Of a DNA stretch of 64,000 nt, positions 1-10,073 are shown piece by piece. Made by a program: the position numbers and the translations under genes. Positions within the stretch are counted from its first letter, which is position 1. The number at the start of each line of letters is the position of its first letter. This DNA comes from Adiantum capillus-veneris (taxonomy: Eukaryota > Streptophyta > Polypodiopsida > Polypodiales > Pteridaceae): contig CM043963.1 in the NCBI GenBank assembly GCA_014529385.2, positions 65,153,395-65,217,394 on the forward strand, read 5' to 3'. Below the pieces are notes generated by a model. That model saw only the letters and a list, made by a program, of their open reading frames with translations. It was not told where the DNA came from and did not search any database.

Positions 1-545
1 CATGGGCTGCATCCCACAATCTCTAGAGTTTCTTGCACAAATGACCAAGTAATCCTATCATACACCCTATCCAGGTCCAATTGCAGTAAGATACATTCCT
101 GTTTCTTGAACTTGGCATATTCCATACAACCATGGCCACCAAGATTTTGTCATAAATCATTCTACCTTTAATCAAAATCCATGCTAGTGTGGAGAGATCA
201 CATTTGCTAATATCGGGGACATTCTTTCAACGATGAGTTTAGCCAACACCTTGTACACCATTGTCATCATTGTGATAGGTCTCCAGTGCTCGAGTTGAGA
301 ACAAGCTAATTGCTTGGGGATGAGTTTAATCATACCTTTCTTCACACCTGATTCCAACATACCTTTAGTAAAGGCGTTGTTGACCAAGTGCAAGAAAGAA
401 GGACCCAGAACTTCCCAAAACGCTTGCAAAAACTCGGTTGTAATCCCATCCCATCCTGGTGACTTTTCTTTGCCCACCTTTTTGAATGTCATCCACCAGG
501 GTAAAGGGCCTTTCTAAGTATTTTGGTCCAACTTTTGAGTTTGAA
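1..545 (-). pseudogene. LINE (non-LTR) reverse transcriptase fragment, cut by window edge
   Basis: The minus strand encodes the N-terminal part of a plant LINE reverse transcriptase. Visible blocks in order are KSPGWDGITTEF, KGMIKLIPK, WRPITMMTMVYKVLAK, KGRMIYDKILVAM, then EYAKFKKQECILLQLDLDR followed by VYDRITWSF. The last block carries the first catalytic aspartates of the palm. Two frameshifts (near 180 and near 120) and a stop at 184-186 break the frame, so it is a dead copy. The downstream YxDD box and 3' end would lie left of position 1. In living plant LINEs this domain performs target-primed reverse transcription. The assignment rests on motif order; autonomous function is excluded by the breaks. 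Confidence 0.88.
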
Positions 546-766
546 ACTCACACATTGCTATATGAAAGAATAACATCAAGAGACATTGCATCGATTCAAG
601 GTTTAAGGTTACAACATAATGAGCAAAGCTGCAACCTATATAATCTCATAGGATTCAAACCTAGTCCTATTGTCACCAATCTTGCCTCTCATTTGAACTC
701 CCCTCCATCAATCGTTAGGTATTTGTTGGCGTAGCATCTTAGCTAGGCTCACAACTCGTAGTTCCC

Positions 767-1115
767 TCAAAGCAGTCGATATTTCCACCATAAAAGTGTA
801 GAGAATGTCTTACAGAAAGAGGAGATTTTACAAGAAAAGACTAAAGCCTTGGATACACAAAAATCTAAACAAGGGCCAGTATGTCCTAAGATTGTGAAGT
901 AGATCAAGCTACCCACAATCTTCTTGCACATGATGGCATTCTCAAGCACATCACCCACATCAGCTGGAATCTTCAAATCCTAATCTGTAGACATCACAAT
1001 CATTGTACAATCAACCATACCATACTTTGACAATGTATCTAATGCATATTGCCTTGATTGGTCTACCCTAACAAAGGCACGATGTGACAACAGGCAGTCT
1101 TTGGAGCACTCTCAT
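767..1115 (-). pseudogene. Ty1/Copia reverse transcriptase C-terminal relic
   Basis: On the minus strand the translation shows QSRQYALDTLSKYGMVDC, then an in-frame TAG, then DLKIPADVGDVLENA and MCKKIVGSLIYFTI. This is the order found at the RT to RNase H connection of plant Copia polyproteins (a YA-LL-KYGM-DC block, then a Y-x2-IVGSLIY block). No RNase H, LTR or integrase can be recognised around it. The stop and the missing ends mark a fossil. It lies 225 bp left of the 9 kb LTR element and may belong to older DNA that element landed in. Confidence 0.75.
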
Positions 1116-1339
1116 CCTGAAGGTGGAGAAGCCAAATGAAAGAAAGGCTCTAAACACAATCCAAAGAAGTATGTTGAATGCTTCTTTTTTTTTTGCAGCA
1201 ACACCATGGAAGTGCTCCTTAATGTGTATTTTCTGATGCCCACTTAAGTACTCAGGTGATACGATTGAAAAAATGCATCCAACTCTAAATAACCTCTATG
1301 AGAAAGGTAACAATAATGCCAAAATCTTGGTGTACGATT

Positions 1340-1344
1340 GTGCG
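1340..1344. repeat. Target-site duplication GTGCG, left copy
   Basis: GTGCG directly precedes the left LTR and is repeated at 10386-10390 directly after the right LTR. Five base pairs is the usual staggered-cut length for LTR retrotransposon integrases. This match fixes the LTR start at 1345 rather than at the similar TGTACG at 1331. Confidence 0.9.
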
Positions 1345-1589
1345 TGTGCGCTCCTTGCCGCACTGTCGAAGCAAGGGACTTGCCAATACACCGTGTGCGA
1401 GCCACAAACGGCTCCAAGCACACAACAAGCCTAAACTAGCAAGCTCAAGAGAACAAAGGGTGTGTCACTCACCGCTCTACGCTCGCCTTCGTGGTGGATT
1501 CCTCGCCGCGATGAAGAAGAAGCTGCAGTCGTGCCGCGCTCAACCGCTTCGCCGTCGTCGTGCCTTCGTAATGCTCGATCACACACACA

Positions 1590-1670
<81 letters not shown>

Positions 1671-1982
1671 AGGAGGTGAAGAAGAAGAAGATGGAGATGG
1701 AGCAAGAGCACTCTTCTATTGCACAAATGAGAGAATGAGTAAAAATTAGGTTTAGTTGGCTTTTATAGGAGCTCACCCCATTCACACTTGGGCGCCCATG
1801 CTTAGCCAACTAATCCCTTGAATGTCCAAGTTAAAGTGCGCCTCTCATCGACGATCACTCTACCTTTCCCTATTGGACCGACAAGCCCGGTACCTGACTC
1901 TACAAGTAAATGATACAACGTCCGCCGTAAGTTAGAACGTCCGTCGTAGGTGATAGGTGTCCGTGAGCCGTGAGGGTTAACA
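1345..1982 (-). repeat. 3' LTR of the 9 kb element (638 bp)
   Basis: The sequence runs from TGTGCGCTCC to GGGTTAACA on the plus strand and matches 9787-10385 almost throughout. It is longer mainly because its internal CT microsatellite (about 1595-1652) is longer. A CA run follows the CT run. Read on the minus strand the microsatellite is a GA tract, a type sometimes acting as a GAGA promoter element; regulatory use here is only a possibility. Confidence 0.93.
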
Positions 1983-1995
1983 TGCCCCCCTTCCT
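1983..1995 (-). other. Polypurine tract next to the 3' LTR
   Basis: On the minus strand AGGAAGGGGGGCA abuts the 3' LTR, which starts TGTTAACC. A purine run here is where plus-strand DNA synthesis is primed in LTR retrotransposons. It confirms the minus orientation. Confidence 0.85.
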
Positions 1996-3607
1996 GATGT
2001 AGATTCCGTCCTCGGAAGCTATTGAGTTGAAGCTGGTTCGTCGAGGTGGAAGAGCATTTGAGATGAATGTCCTTAGCCTTCTTTAGTCACTGCAAAATCA
2101 AACAACATTGGCACAGTAATTGCATTCTCTTAAAAAGCATATGCAGTTTTAGGTAGACAAATTGATTGGTAAAAGAATTTCAAACAATTTGTTAGCAATG
2201 AACATTAAATTTCAATGTAATCAAATGCATAAACAGATGTAAAGGTAAAAAATTAGACAAGTCTGGGGTCGCTAATTTGACAATCGAAAGGCACTAGAGA
2301 TCGAATATTAATACCATGGGTAAGCTTCTTAATTTTCTGTGGTCAATTAAGTTGTTTAATCGCGAGAGCCAAGTATTCATGTTCGAGGGCTGACTAGAGG
2401 CTACATCTAGAAAACTTTGTAGTTAAGCTACCATAAAAGGAATTTCTCATGAAATCATCGCCTGACTGATTAATTTTTCTGTGACCCCCCAAAGTCTTTT
2501 CACAGTGATTCAATTATGATGTGTGTGCTTATTTTGTATGCCTTGGGTTTTTTGCTTCTCAAGGAAAAGCGCCCACACTGGGAACCTCTAGGGCTCTAGT
2601 ACCATAGGCGATACATGTGAGTGAAGTACCAATTTAAGCAGGGATTTCTCTTCCAGCTTAAAATTTTACATTGTGGCACTTTGATTTTTTGCTTGTTCAT
2701 TTTCAGCATTTTAATTTTGTAACTTTGGGGGGTCATATAACACTGTTACCCTCCCCAGGCTCATCACATTAGTAAACTCCCTTTATAATACTTAAGCTAA
2801 AGGTCAATAGGGTTAAGCCCACTAGAAAGCCCTAGTACATTTCACACAATGCTGCCTAAATCGGATTAAGAACCTAAGTAACCATTGCTTATTAGGAAGG
2901 CATTCCCCATGGTATTAAGAGAAGATTTCTAATACCTAGCTTGGTCAAACTAGCTTAGTCGGACTGCTTGATTTTTAAACCTAGACAAGTGACTATGACA
3001 AAACACTACATTGAATTAAATGTTTGATACTAAGCCGATGCGCTGAATATTATGCTACCAATCGCAATCAAAGCAGACAAACATGGATGCAAAAAAGATA
3101 AGGGCAATGCTAATGGACAAGAAACACCTGTTTGTGTCGATGGTCGCGCTTGATTTGAAGTGTGAACGAGAGAAAGGTTCCATGAAGGTCCAAATCCTAT
3201 CAATAGCAACACGCTCCTATACACACTAGGAAACAAAAAGGAATACCTCCAGGAGGCACATTAGTGGGAAAAGAGAACTTCGCTAATCACTCAACTCTAA
3301 AACAGAAACACTCTATCGTACTAATCTTACCTACCCTCCATCACTCAAGTGATGAGGATCAAAGGTGTTTTATGGCATAGGTTTCTGTTTCACTGTACCA
3401 GATGTGACATGTGTAGGTCTGAGTCGATGTTTTGACTTTAATGTGCATACTCGTTTGCTAATTGCTCTTGCTCTTTTTTTTTTTTTTGAGTATAAAGCTT
3501 TATATGTACATTCCCTAAGATTAGAATTGAGAGGTCAGGGAAAAAGGTTGAGAGGGAAACAAATGAATGAGGACTGTCAGCAAACACTCCCCCCTTCCTT
3601 GGGTAGA
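1996..3607. other. Internal non-coding 3' region of the 9 kb element
   Basis: This 1.6 kb stretch lies between the protease-containing frame and the polypurine tract. Only short shadow frames are present and none shows RT, RNase H, integrase or envelope motifs. It may be the remnant of a deleted pol region or a non-coding segment needed for packaging; the sequence does not decide. Confidence 0.6.
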
Positions 3608-6169
3608 TCATACCGTTTGAAATGACCTTGTCACCCTTTGAAACCAATTGTTCCAGTTGGTAATAGGTGAGGATTTTTGCCAGTAGTTTTCTATTACCCT
3701 AGGTGCCTCGTCAAGTTGCAACGGTGGTAAGGTACTCTCCCAGGATCGAACTTGAAGTGGTTCATCAGGTGATTCTTGAACACTGGGAGGTGTGGATTCT
3801 TTTGTAGCTTCATGGAGGTCCACTACTATAGATGGAGGCTGTGTAGAAGCTTTTACCTCTATGGATGTATTACATGAGGAGCTAGAATCTTCATGGGACT
3901 CCCCCCTTCCTGAGCTAGGTGGAACAAATCGTTCTTTCTTTGATACCCAAACTAGCTCGGGAGCGGGTGTGTAGCATTCTGTGATTTTTTTCTTTCCACG
4001 ATCATTGATTCGTTTTGGAGCTACGGGATTGAGCTCACTTGGGTCAGGTGATAGGTAAGAGCACAATCTACGTTTTGGCACCCAGATTTGATCATTTCCT
4101 TGATAGTAGCCTTGGGCTTCCAATAGTCGTTTAGAGATCCATCGCAACATTTTCTTACTTTTCTTGGAGCGAGTGGTACGTTTCTTACAAGGCTTCTGTT
4201 TTTTAGCACTAGCTATGGTCACTAAAGAAGCTTTAGGGACCCACTTGTATGTTTTCTTCGTTACATTAGGATGAGTCTTGTCAGAAGCGATATGCATTGC
4301 TTGTAGCATATTTAAGGGTATAGGCATTTCATCCCCCTCAGGTGTTACCCAGGTCGTCCCCCTATTTCCCCAAGTGTCTATGGTTGATGCTAGGTGGACC
4401 CAATCCACATTGTCTAATTCAGTCATCCCAGGTAGGATATCCATATAAGGAGAATCTTTGCCAATGTCTGTATCCTTCTTACAAGTGTAACAATATTGTA
4501 GTGGGGCCGAGTGAACTGTGGTGTCAGAGCGATGATCAATAATGGTTTTACTCCCTAAGGGGTGTACCCTACCAGTCACCAAATCCACTCTAAGGACAGA
4601 GTCTTGGAATTGCAAATAGACATGATTTTTAGACCAATCATGAACCATTTGTGCTTCCCTCATGAATGGTCGTCCTAAAATCATTTCATATGACATAAGG
4701 TGTTTAGAGAAATCCATTACAATGAACGTATGTCGTACCTTGTGTCCTAGAACTTTGATCTTAAGATCCTTGAGCATCCCCATAGGTTTGGCTATGGTAC
4801 CATTTGCCATCTTTACCACAATGTTAGTAACACTGAGGCGGGGTTTTCCCATGGATTCCCAACAATCTTTTGTAACGATGCTAGCTCCCGCACCACCATC
4901 AAGAATTCCCTTTATAGTTAATCCCTTGGTAGTGATGGGTAGGGTCGCATTAGACTCGTCGCCTTCAAAATACTGCCCTAATTCGTTAATGGGTACCTCG
5001 ATCACAGACTCGTGTCCATCTAAGTCAAGTGATTGCACATGATTTTCCTCATCAATCATAATCGAGTCAGGCCTATTTGGTTGCGCAAACTGCGGTAATC
5101 CCGTTCGTAGCTCTCCGTTAAGGAATGCTCGAAGTGCAAGGAATAACTCAGGATCTCCATACAGCTTTGCTATGATCGTGGTTCGGACCTCAGAAGACAT
5201 GAAGTCCACTAGTTTGGCAACATTCATTGGTGTTTTGCAGGGTGTAGGTCCTTGACTAGGAACTGGTGAGGATGGAATCTCATATTCCTCAATGGGATCA
5301 GGTATTCCTTCGTTAAACATCCTTTCCAACAAGAAGGGTGTATGCTCACTTTCTGATGTCCCGTCCTCACTCCCTTCTTGGATGATACTAGATATGGCTA
5401 ACGGTCTATGGTTCATGTGGGGTGGATGAACTTGCGTGGGAAACACTGTGTCATGAATTTTGACATGCATGGGTTCTGGTTCTAGTTTCCTTTGAGTCTC
5501 CTCCACTAAACCTCTTAGATGTTTCACCTGCTCAATCTCGTCTACTAGGTTTGGGTACGTCCCAATCTTCTTTTTACAATTCTTCCCTTTTTGCCCCTGC
5601 GGTTTATCTTGGGGGTCTTGGATTGGATTTGGAAACACTTGTGGTGTTTTCAGAGGCTCTTTATGGTTTTCTCTCATTCGGTTTTCATTTGGTTCCATGT
5701 TACGGTTTTCTTTGTCGGTCTTTCCCTTTGTGGTATTGGTTCTAGTCTCCATTGTCTCGACTGAATCTGAATCATCCTCGAGGTCATTCATATACACGGG
5801 GTCATCTCCTGTTCCTATGTTTGTTTTGGAACTTGGCTTTGAATTTTCCGTATTCTGCGACTTCTTCCTTCGTGTCTTCTTTTTCTTTGCTTGGATAACT
5901 GACGCGGTATCTCTCTCTTCGAGGATATGTCCTGGCCCTTGAAGCATGGACCGTGTAATCACATAAGCGGGTGCGACGGGTGGTATTGGCGATGTCACAC
6001 TAGCAATTTCGACCAAATTCAGGGGTGTGATTTTAGGCGCATTTGGGTTATAGGGGCATTGGGCAATCAAGTGATCTATGCCACAACGATTACATGTGAG
6101 TATTGGCATTGCAGACGTGCTCCCTTGATTCATTTGCATCTGTGCAGCATTCTTTTGCAACCTAATAGG
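3608..6169 (-). CDS. Retropepsin-containing second half of the gag-protease polyprotein
   Basis: About 854 codons continue in the same frame as the gag frame after a single TGA (6170-6172). Just after that stop is a CCHC-like zinc knuckle, CNRCGIDHLIAQC. A long, low-complexity, lysine-rich linker follows. Near residues 400-520 is a retroviral-type aspartic protease: KGILDGGAGASIV with the catalytic Asp in a DGGAG active-site loop, and later ILGRPFM, the hydrophobic-Gly flap-end block seen in plant LTR protease domains. No reverse transcriptase follows; the C-terminal 350 residues are basic and proline-rich without a recognised fold. The apparent internal start at 6160 is a TTG, so this is probably not a separate gene but the downstream part of one polyprotein. 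Confidence 0.85.
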   Translation of the reverse strand, partial: PIRLQKNAAQMQMNQGSTSAMPILTCNRCGIDHLIAQCPYNPNAPKITPLNLVEIASVTSPIPPVAPAYVITRSMLQGPGHILEERDTASVIQAKKKKTRRKKSQNTENSKPSSKTNIGTGDDPVYMNDLEDDSDSVETMETRTNTTKGKTDKENRNMEPNENRMRENHKEPLKTPQVFPNPIQDPQDKPQGQKGKNCKKKIGTYPNLVDEIEQVKHLRGLVEETQRKLEPEPMHVKIHDTVFPTQVHPPHMNHRPLAISSIIQEGSEDGTSESEHTPFLLERMFNEGIPDPIEEYEIPSSPVPSQGPTPCKTPMNVAKLVDFMSSEVRTTIIAKLYGDPELFLALRAFLNGELRTGLPQFAQPNRPDSIMIDEENHVQSLDLDGHESVIEVPINELGQYFEGDESNATLPITTKGLTIKGILDGGAGASIVTKDCWESMGKPRLSVTNIVVKMANGTIAKPMGMLKDLKIKVLGHKVRHTFIVMDFSKHLMSYEMILGRPFMREAQMVHDWSKNHVYLQFQDSVLRVDLVTGRVHPLGSKTIIDHRSDTTVHSAPLQYCYTCKKDTDIGKDSPYMDILPGMTELDNVDWVHLASTIDTWGNRGTTWVTPEGDEMPIPLNMLQAMHIASDKTHPNVTKKTYKWVPKASLVTIASAKKQKPCKKRTTRSKKSKKMLRWISKRLLEAQGYYQGNDQIWVPKRRLCSYLSPDPSELNPVAPKRINDRGKKKITECYTPAPELVWVSKKERFVPPSSGRGESHEDSSSSCNTSIEVKASTQPPSIVVDLHEATKESTPPSVQESPDEPLQVRSWESTLPPLQLDEAPRVIENYWQKSSPITNWNNWFQRVTRSFQTV

Positions 6170-8788
6170 TCACTCCGCTGCTCGATGTGGTCCACCACAC
6201 TCGTAGCATTGAAGAGGTGGCCTCCTAGCCTGGGTGTTGATATTTTGACCTCTGGATGCGAGAGCAGCAGCTTGATAAACCGGCTTGACTTGTCCCCAAC
6301 AATCTTCCATGTAGTATATAGGACACTCTTCCAATGTATCAAGTCCGTAGGCAATACTAGTGTCTATTTCCTCCTCACAGCCATCTGCATAAGCATTTGA
6401 TGGCTCGCAACCCACTTGGTTCATAGGGGCGACTCTTGGATGCGGGGGCTGCGGTCCTAGCACAGGAGGTGGTAGCGGTGCAGCATGTACAACATTTTGA
6501 GATCTAGGGACCATGTGTTGCGGTAGTTGCTCAACAGGTGGAGTAGGCATCAATACAGGAGCTCGAGGCGCATCCGTCCAGGCTACAGGTGGTCTATTTG
6601 CCATCATACGTTTGATCATTAAACAATCCTTAGCTTGGTGACCATACCTACCACATGCGTTGCAAGTTCCATTAAATTTTACTCTAAACGTAGGGCACTC
6701 ACTAGTGCTATGTGGACCTAAGCAAATGGAACACCATTGTTGCTCCCTTCTTGGATAGATGTGACTATTTTGAGGGGGTCGATTATCCTTAAGAGACTCT
6801 TGGATTGCCTTGGTGAGGTCTGTCAAGAATGTCTCAAATACCTTTGGCTCATTGGCAATGGGCTTTGCAGTCATGGGTTCATACTCAATGGCTTGTGAGC
6901 TAGTGGATCTCGTGTCAGTAGACACCCTCATGCCTGCTATCATCAAGTTGTCCTCTAATTGGATTGCATTGGCAGTGACATCTTCCCAGGTTGTGATACC
7001 TCTAATCACTAGTTCATTATAGATTCCTTCATTCCTCAACCCTCGAATGAATCGATCAAGCAGTTGGTTATTGTTGAAGCGCTCATTTACAGGGCAGCGA
7101 GAGTTTAAGTGCTTTAGACGACTAATGAAGTCCCTTACTGACTCTCCTTCCTTACGTTCGGCCTTCTGTAGCTGAGATGCTACACCCCAAAGCACACCTT
7201 CTCGTATGTACTCCTTTAGAAACAACCTTCGAAGGGTAGGGTAGATTGTTTTCTCGTCCACCCTTAGGGTTCTATACCAATCTCCAGCCTTCCCACTTAA
7301 TGTCAAGCTTAAGGCATTGCACTTATGTAGTTCGTTGCGTTCCCCTAAGAAATCACATACTTGTTCAGACACTTCAATGTGTTTCCTAGCATCTTCGTCC
7401 CCATTGAATTTTTGCGTGAGTTTGGCAATTTGTACTACCTTACTTCTAGGCTCTCTATCAGATGCGTGACGCATATTTTCCGCAATAGATCGACCTATGG
7501 TTTGAGCAAACGCTGCCAAGTCACCTATGTGAGGAGGCAGGGCCGGTGGAGGTACTCTTGGAATCATATGTGGGAGAGGGACGGGTTCTGGTCTTGGCAT
7601 ATGTGTGGATGATGCAGGATATGGAACATAACCGGGCATAGGTCCACTCGGATAAGAGCTAGGGAGCGGCACTCGAGGAGCATAAGCAAGTGGTACAATT
7701 GGAGGTGTGGGGGCCATGTGTGCATAAGGGGCTAGAGGCACATATGGTCGAGGCCCCATATTAGGTACTACGACACTAGGTAGTGGCACTGCGCTAATCG
7801 TAGATGTCATCGGTACATTCTCTGTCAGGCTTATCCCTGGAGTGAGCACTGTGTTTTCCTTAATAAAGGGTTGAGCCAAGTTAGGGAAGCTAAAGTTTTC
7901 GCTCGGAGACTCAGATTGCATAGAGACCCCAGGTGAAATGACGTAAGATGGGTCCATGGGACTCATTAGAGGAGTCTCCATTTGTGATAGAGTAGGCTGT
8001 TGAGCCTTGCTCGTATCCAGAAATCTCATGGGGCCAGTTGAGAGTATATTTACCCCTCGGTTTTGCCTTTCTGATTGAATAATGCCATGGATAACATTAC
8101 AGATCATTTTCTGTTGATCTTCGATGCTCGTGGCACTAGAGGTGGATTGTACAATCTCTATCCATCCTACATGGTAGGCGTGGCCAGAGTGTAGATCCGT
8201 CAACACCTCAGTGTGGAGGTCGTATGTCCAATGATCATTAATGAACAATCCTTCTAGAGTCGACGTGTTAACGGTTTCTTGTGAGGTAGAAGCAATGTTG
8301 CTCCCCGTGGTTTTACTTGTCACCAACGGTACTCTAGAGGGAACTTCTGAAGGAGGCAGATCAACAAGGCCTTCTTGGTAAGAAGTTGGTAGGATATCCA
8401 CATGGACACTCTTTGGGGGTGTGGGGTCCACGTGCGATGTGAAAGGAGAGTCCACTTCCCCACCCCCTTCGTGTGCTTCATTTGCATCAGGTTCGGAGCG
8501 AGTAGCTCTACCTAGTGTTTCCATGAAACGGCTAAACATACTAGTACTAGGCTGTGGAGCTTCGGGAGGTGCATGGCCTTCTCTCTCAGTGTTTTGGGTA
8601 GGGTATGCTTCCATGATTTCTGAGTCGGAGGAGGAATCACTAGCGGTTATTTTAGGGTCTTGGGTGGTGCTACCTTGTGTCCCCGCTGAGGGTCTAGAGC
8701 TTATCGTGGATGGGTAATGGGTGTCCGTATGAACAGAGGCACCCTCAATATGCTCGTGTTCTAGCACCCGCCCAGAGCGTAAGTGCAT
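6170..8788 (-). CDS. Gag polyprotein of the 9 kb element
   Basis: An 872-residue frame starts at ATG 8786-8788 (MHLRSGRVLE). The first 400 residues are acidic then Pro/Met-rich and disordered. Residues of roughly 440-620 form a plant retrotransposon gag fold, with HIEVSEQVCDFLGE, LSGKAGDWYRTL, REGVLWGVASQLQKAER, GESVRDFISRLKHLN and NNQLLDRFIRGLRNE. Zinc knuckles follow: CSICLGPHSTSEC, CNACGRYGHQAKDC, and a third (CYECGGPH) whose final zinc ligand position is exactly the stop codon TGA. The role would be coat assembly and RNA packaging. A decayed relative at 50037-55967 shows the same domain order. The terminal TGA looks like a Cys-codon mutation but could be a leaky stop. Confidence 0.9.
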   Translation of the reverse strand: MHLRSGRVLEHEHIEGASVHTDTHYPSTISSRPSAGTQGSTTQDPKITASDSSSDSEIMEAYPTQNTEREGHAPPEAPQPSTSMFSRFMETLGRATRSEPDANEAHEGGGEVDSPFTSHVDPTPPKSVHVDILPTSYQEGLVDLPPSEVPSRVPLVTSKTTGSNIASTSQETVNTSTLEGLFINDHWTYDLHTEVLTDLHSGHAYHVGWIEIVQSTSSATSIEDQQKMICNVIHGIIQSERQNRGVNILSTGPMRFLDTSKAQQPTLSQMETPLMSPMDPSYVISPGVSMQSESPSENFSFPNLAQPFIKENTVLTPGISLTENVPMTSTISAVPLPSVVVPNMGPRPYVPLAPYAHMAPTPPIVPLAYAPRVPLPSSYPSGPMPGYVPYPASSTHMPRPEPVPLPHMIPRVPPPALPPHIGDLAAFAQTIGRSIAENMRHASDREPRSKVVQIAKLTQKFNGDEDARKHIEVSEQVCDFLGERNELHKCNALSLTLSGKAGDWYRTLRVDEKTIYPTLRRLFLKEYIREGVLWGVASQLQKAERKEGESVRDFISRLKHLNSRCPVNERFNNNQLLDRFIRGLRNEGIYNELVIRGITTWEDVTANAIQLEDNLMIAGMRVSTDTRSTSSQAIEYEPMTAKPIANEPKVFETFLTDLTKAIQESLKDNRPPQNSHIYPRREQQWCSICLGPHSTSECPTFRVKFNGTCNACGRYGHQAKDCLMIKRMMANRPPVAWTDAPRAPVLMPTPPVEQLPQHMVPRSQNVVHAAPLPPPVLGPQPPHPRVAPMNQVGCEPSNAYADGCEEEIDTSIAYGLDTLEECPIYYMEDCWGQVKPVYQAAALASRGQNINTQARRPPLQCYECGGPHRAAE

Positions 8789-9764
8789 GTGCTTTTGTTA
8801 CCCTAAGGTGTCAAAAAGCTGCTCTAGGAGGCCTTGTGACTAGTTTTTAGCGTGTTTTTTGTTTATTTTTTTGCTAGATTTTTTAGAGCGTGTCGTGGAA
8901 TGGGCCGTGTGATAGCTCGAAACGAGCGTATCGGTCAGAGGGTCGTGCCGTGCTTTACAGCCCTCCGTTTGGTCACTCTATGCCCTCGGAATCCCTAAAA
9001 CTGTCAATTTCCAGTAGAGAACTAGGCCCAAACTAGAAAGTCTAAGGGTGCAAGTGGGAAGAGAAAGGAGGAGAGTGGAGGACTTGTCCCACATGCTCTC
9101 ATTCTCTCTTGAGGGAGTAGGGTATATATATAAGAGTGAGTCTAGTATATGTCATAGGACTGAAGCCTGAGGCCTGGGCTTGGGCTTGGGCTTGGGAAAA
9201 TGATCCCGATCCCGATCTACCTTTTATACAAACCAACCCGTCCGTTTTAAGAGTCACGTTTTTTATTTTCGAAAAATTTAGCCGCCCGCTCACTCGCGTT
9301 TTTATTTTCCGATTTTGATTTTTATTTTTCCAGATTTTTTTTTCAAAAAAATAAACTTTTTTTTTAAAAATAATGCAGAAAACGCAGAAATTGCAGAAAT
9401 TTAAAAACGCACAGAAATTGCAGAAATTTAAAAACGCACAGAAATTGCAGAAATTGCAGAAATTGAAAACGCAGAAATTGAAAATGCAGAAATTCAGAAA
9501 ATTGAAAAAACGCAGAAATGTAGAAAATTGCAGAAATTGAAAACGCAGAAATTGAAAATTGCAGAAATTGAAAACGCCGAACTTGAAAATGCAGAAATTG
9601 CAGAAATTGAAAAAACGCAGACAATAACAGAAATTGAAACTTGACAGCGAATGCAGAAAACGCAAAAAACAGAAATCTCCACACACTCCTTCCCTGCCTT
9701 TCCTATGATAGATATTGCACCACAAGGAAGCGTAAAGTGCTAACCGAGCTTAGTGTAGGGCATA
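8789..9764 (-). other. 5' leader of the 9 kb element
   Basis: About 980 bp separate the primer site from the gag ATG. It holds a GGCTTG-type hexamer run (about 9171-9196) and, next to the primer site, the GCAGAAATTG minisatellite. No coding motifs are seen; long Phe/Cys/Asn frames here are just translation of the minisatellite. Confidence 0.7.
9373..9660. repeat. GCAGAAATTG-type minisatellite in the leader
   Basis: Units such as GCAGAAATTG, GCAGAAATTTAAAAAC and GCAGAAATTGAAAAC follow each other about 18-20 times over 290 bp with irregular phase (10-17 bp). It lies between the primer site and gag on the transcribed strand. The related element at 56000-56670 lacks it at the same place. Confidence 0.85.
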
Positions 9765-9782
9765 TCCCCGACAGTGGCGCCA
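9765..9782 (-). other. Primer binding site, tRNA-Asp type
   Basis: The minus strand reads TGGCGCCACTGTCGGGGA four bases inside the 5' LTR. The complement of the plant tRNA-Asp 3' end is TGGCGCCGTTGCCGGGGA, so three positions differ. tRNA-Asp priming is known for Athila/Tat-type plant Gypsy elements. Confidence 0.8.
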
Positions 9783-9786
9783 AAAA

Positions 9787-10037
9787 TGTACGCTCCTTGC
9801 CGCACTGTCGAAGCAAGGGACTTGCCAATACACCGTGTGCGAGCCACAAACGGCTCCAAGCACACAACAAGCCTAAACTAGCAAGCTCAAGAGAACAAAG
9901 GGTGTGTCACTCACCGCTCTACGCTCGCCTTCGTGGTGGATTCCTCGCCGCGATGAAGAAGAAGGTGCAGTCGTGCCGCGCTCAACCGCTTCGCCGCCGT
10001 CGTGCCTTCGTAATGCTCGATCGCACACACACTCTCC

Positions 10038-10073
<36 letters not shown>

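Noticed and set aside
1431-1809. Open frames of 76-146 codons across the CT/CA microsatellites of the LTRs (also 9873-10212 and 56859-57113)
   Set aside because: They translate dinucleotide repeats into Ser-Leu, Arg-Glu or Thr-His runs and lie inside LTRs in several frames at once; no independent sign of coding.
5697-6400. Plus-strand frames of 80-160 codons opposite the gag-protease frame
   Set aside because: Shadow frames of a long, stop-poor coding region; no motif and no start context.
9099-9725. A 208-codon minus frame rich in Phe, Asn and Cys
   Set aside because: It is the translation of the GCAGAAATTG minisatellite in the leader; three frames are open for the same reason.
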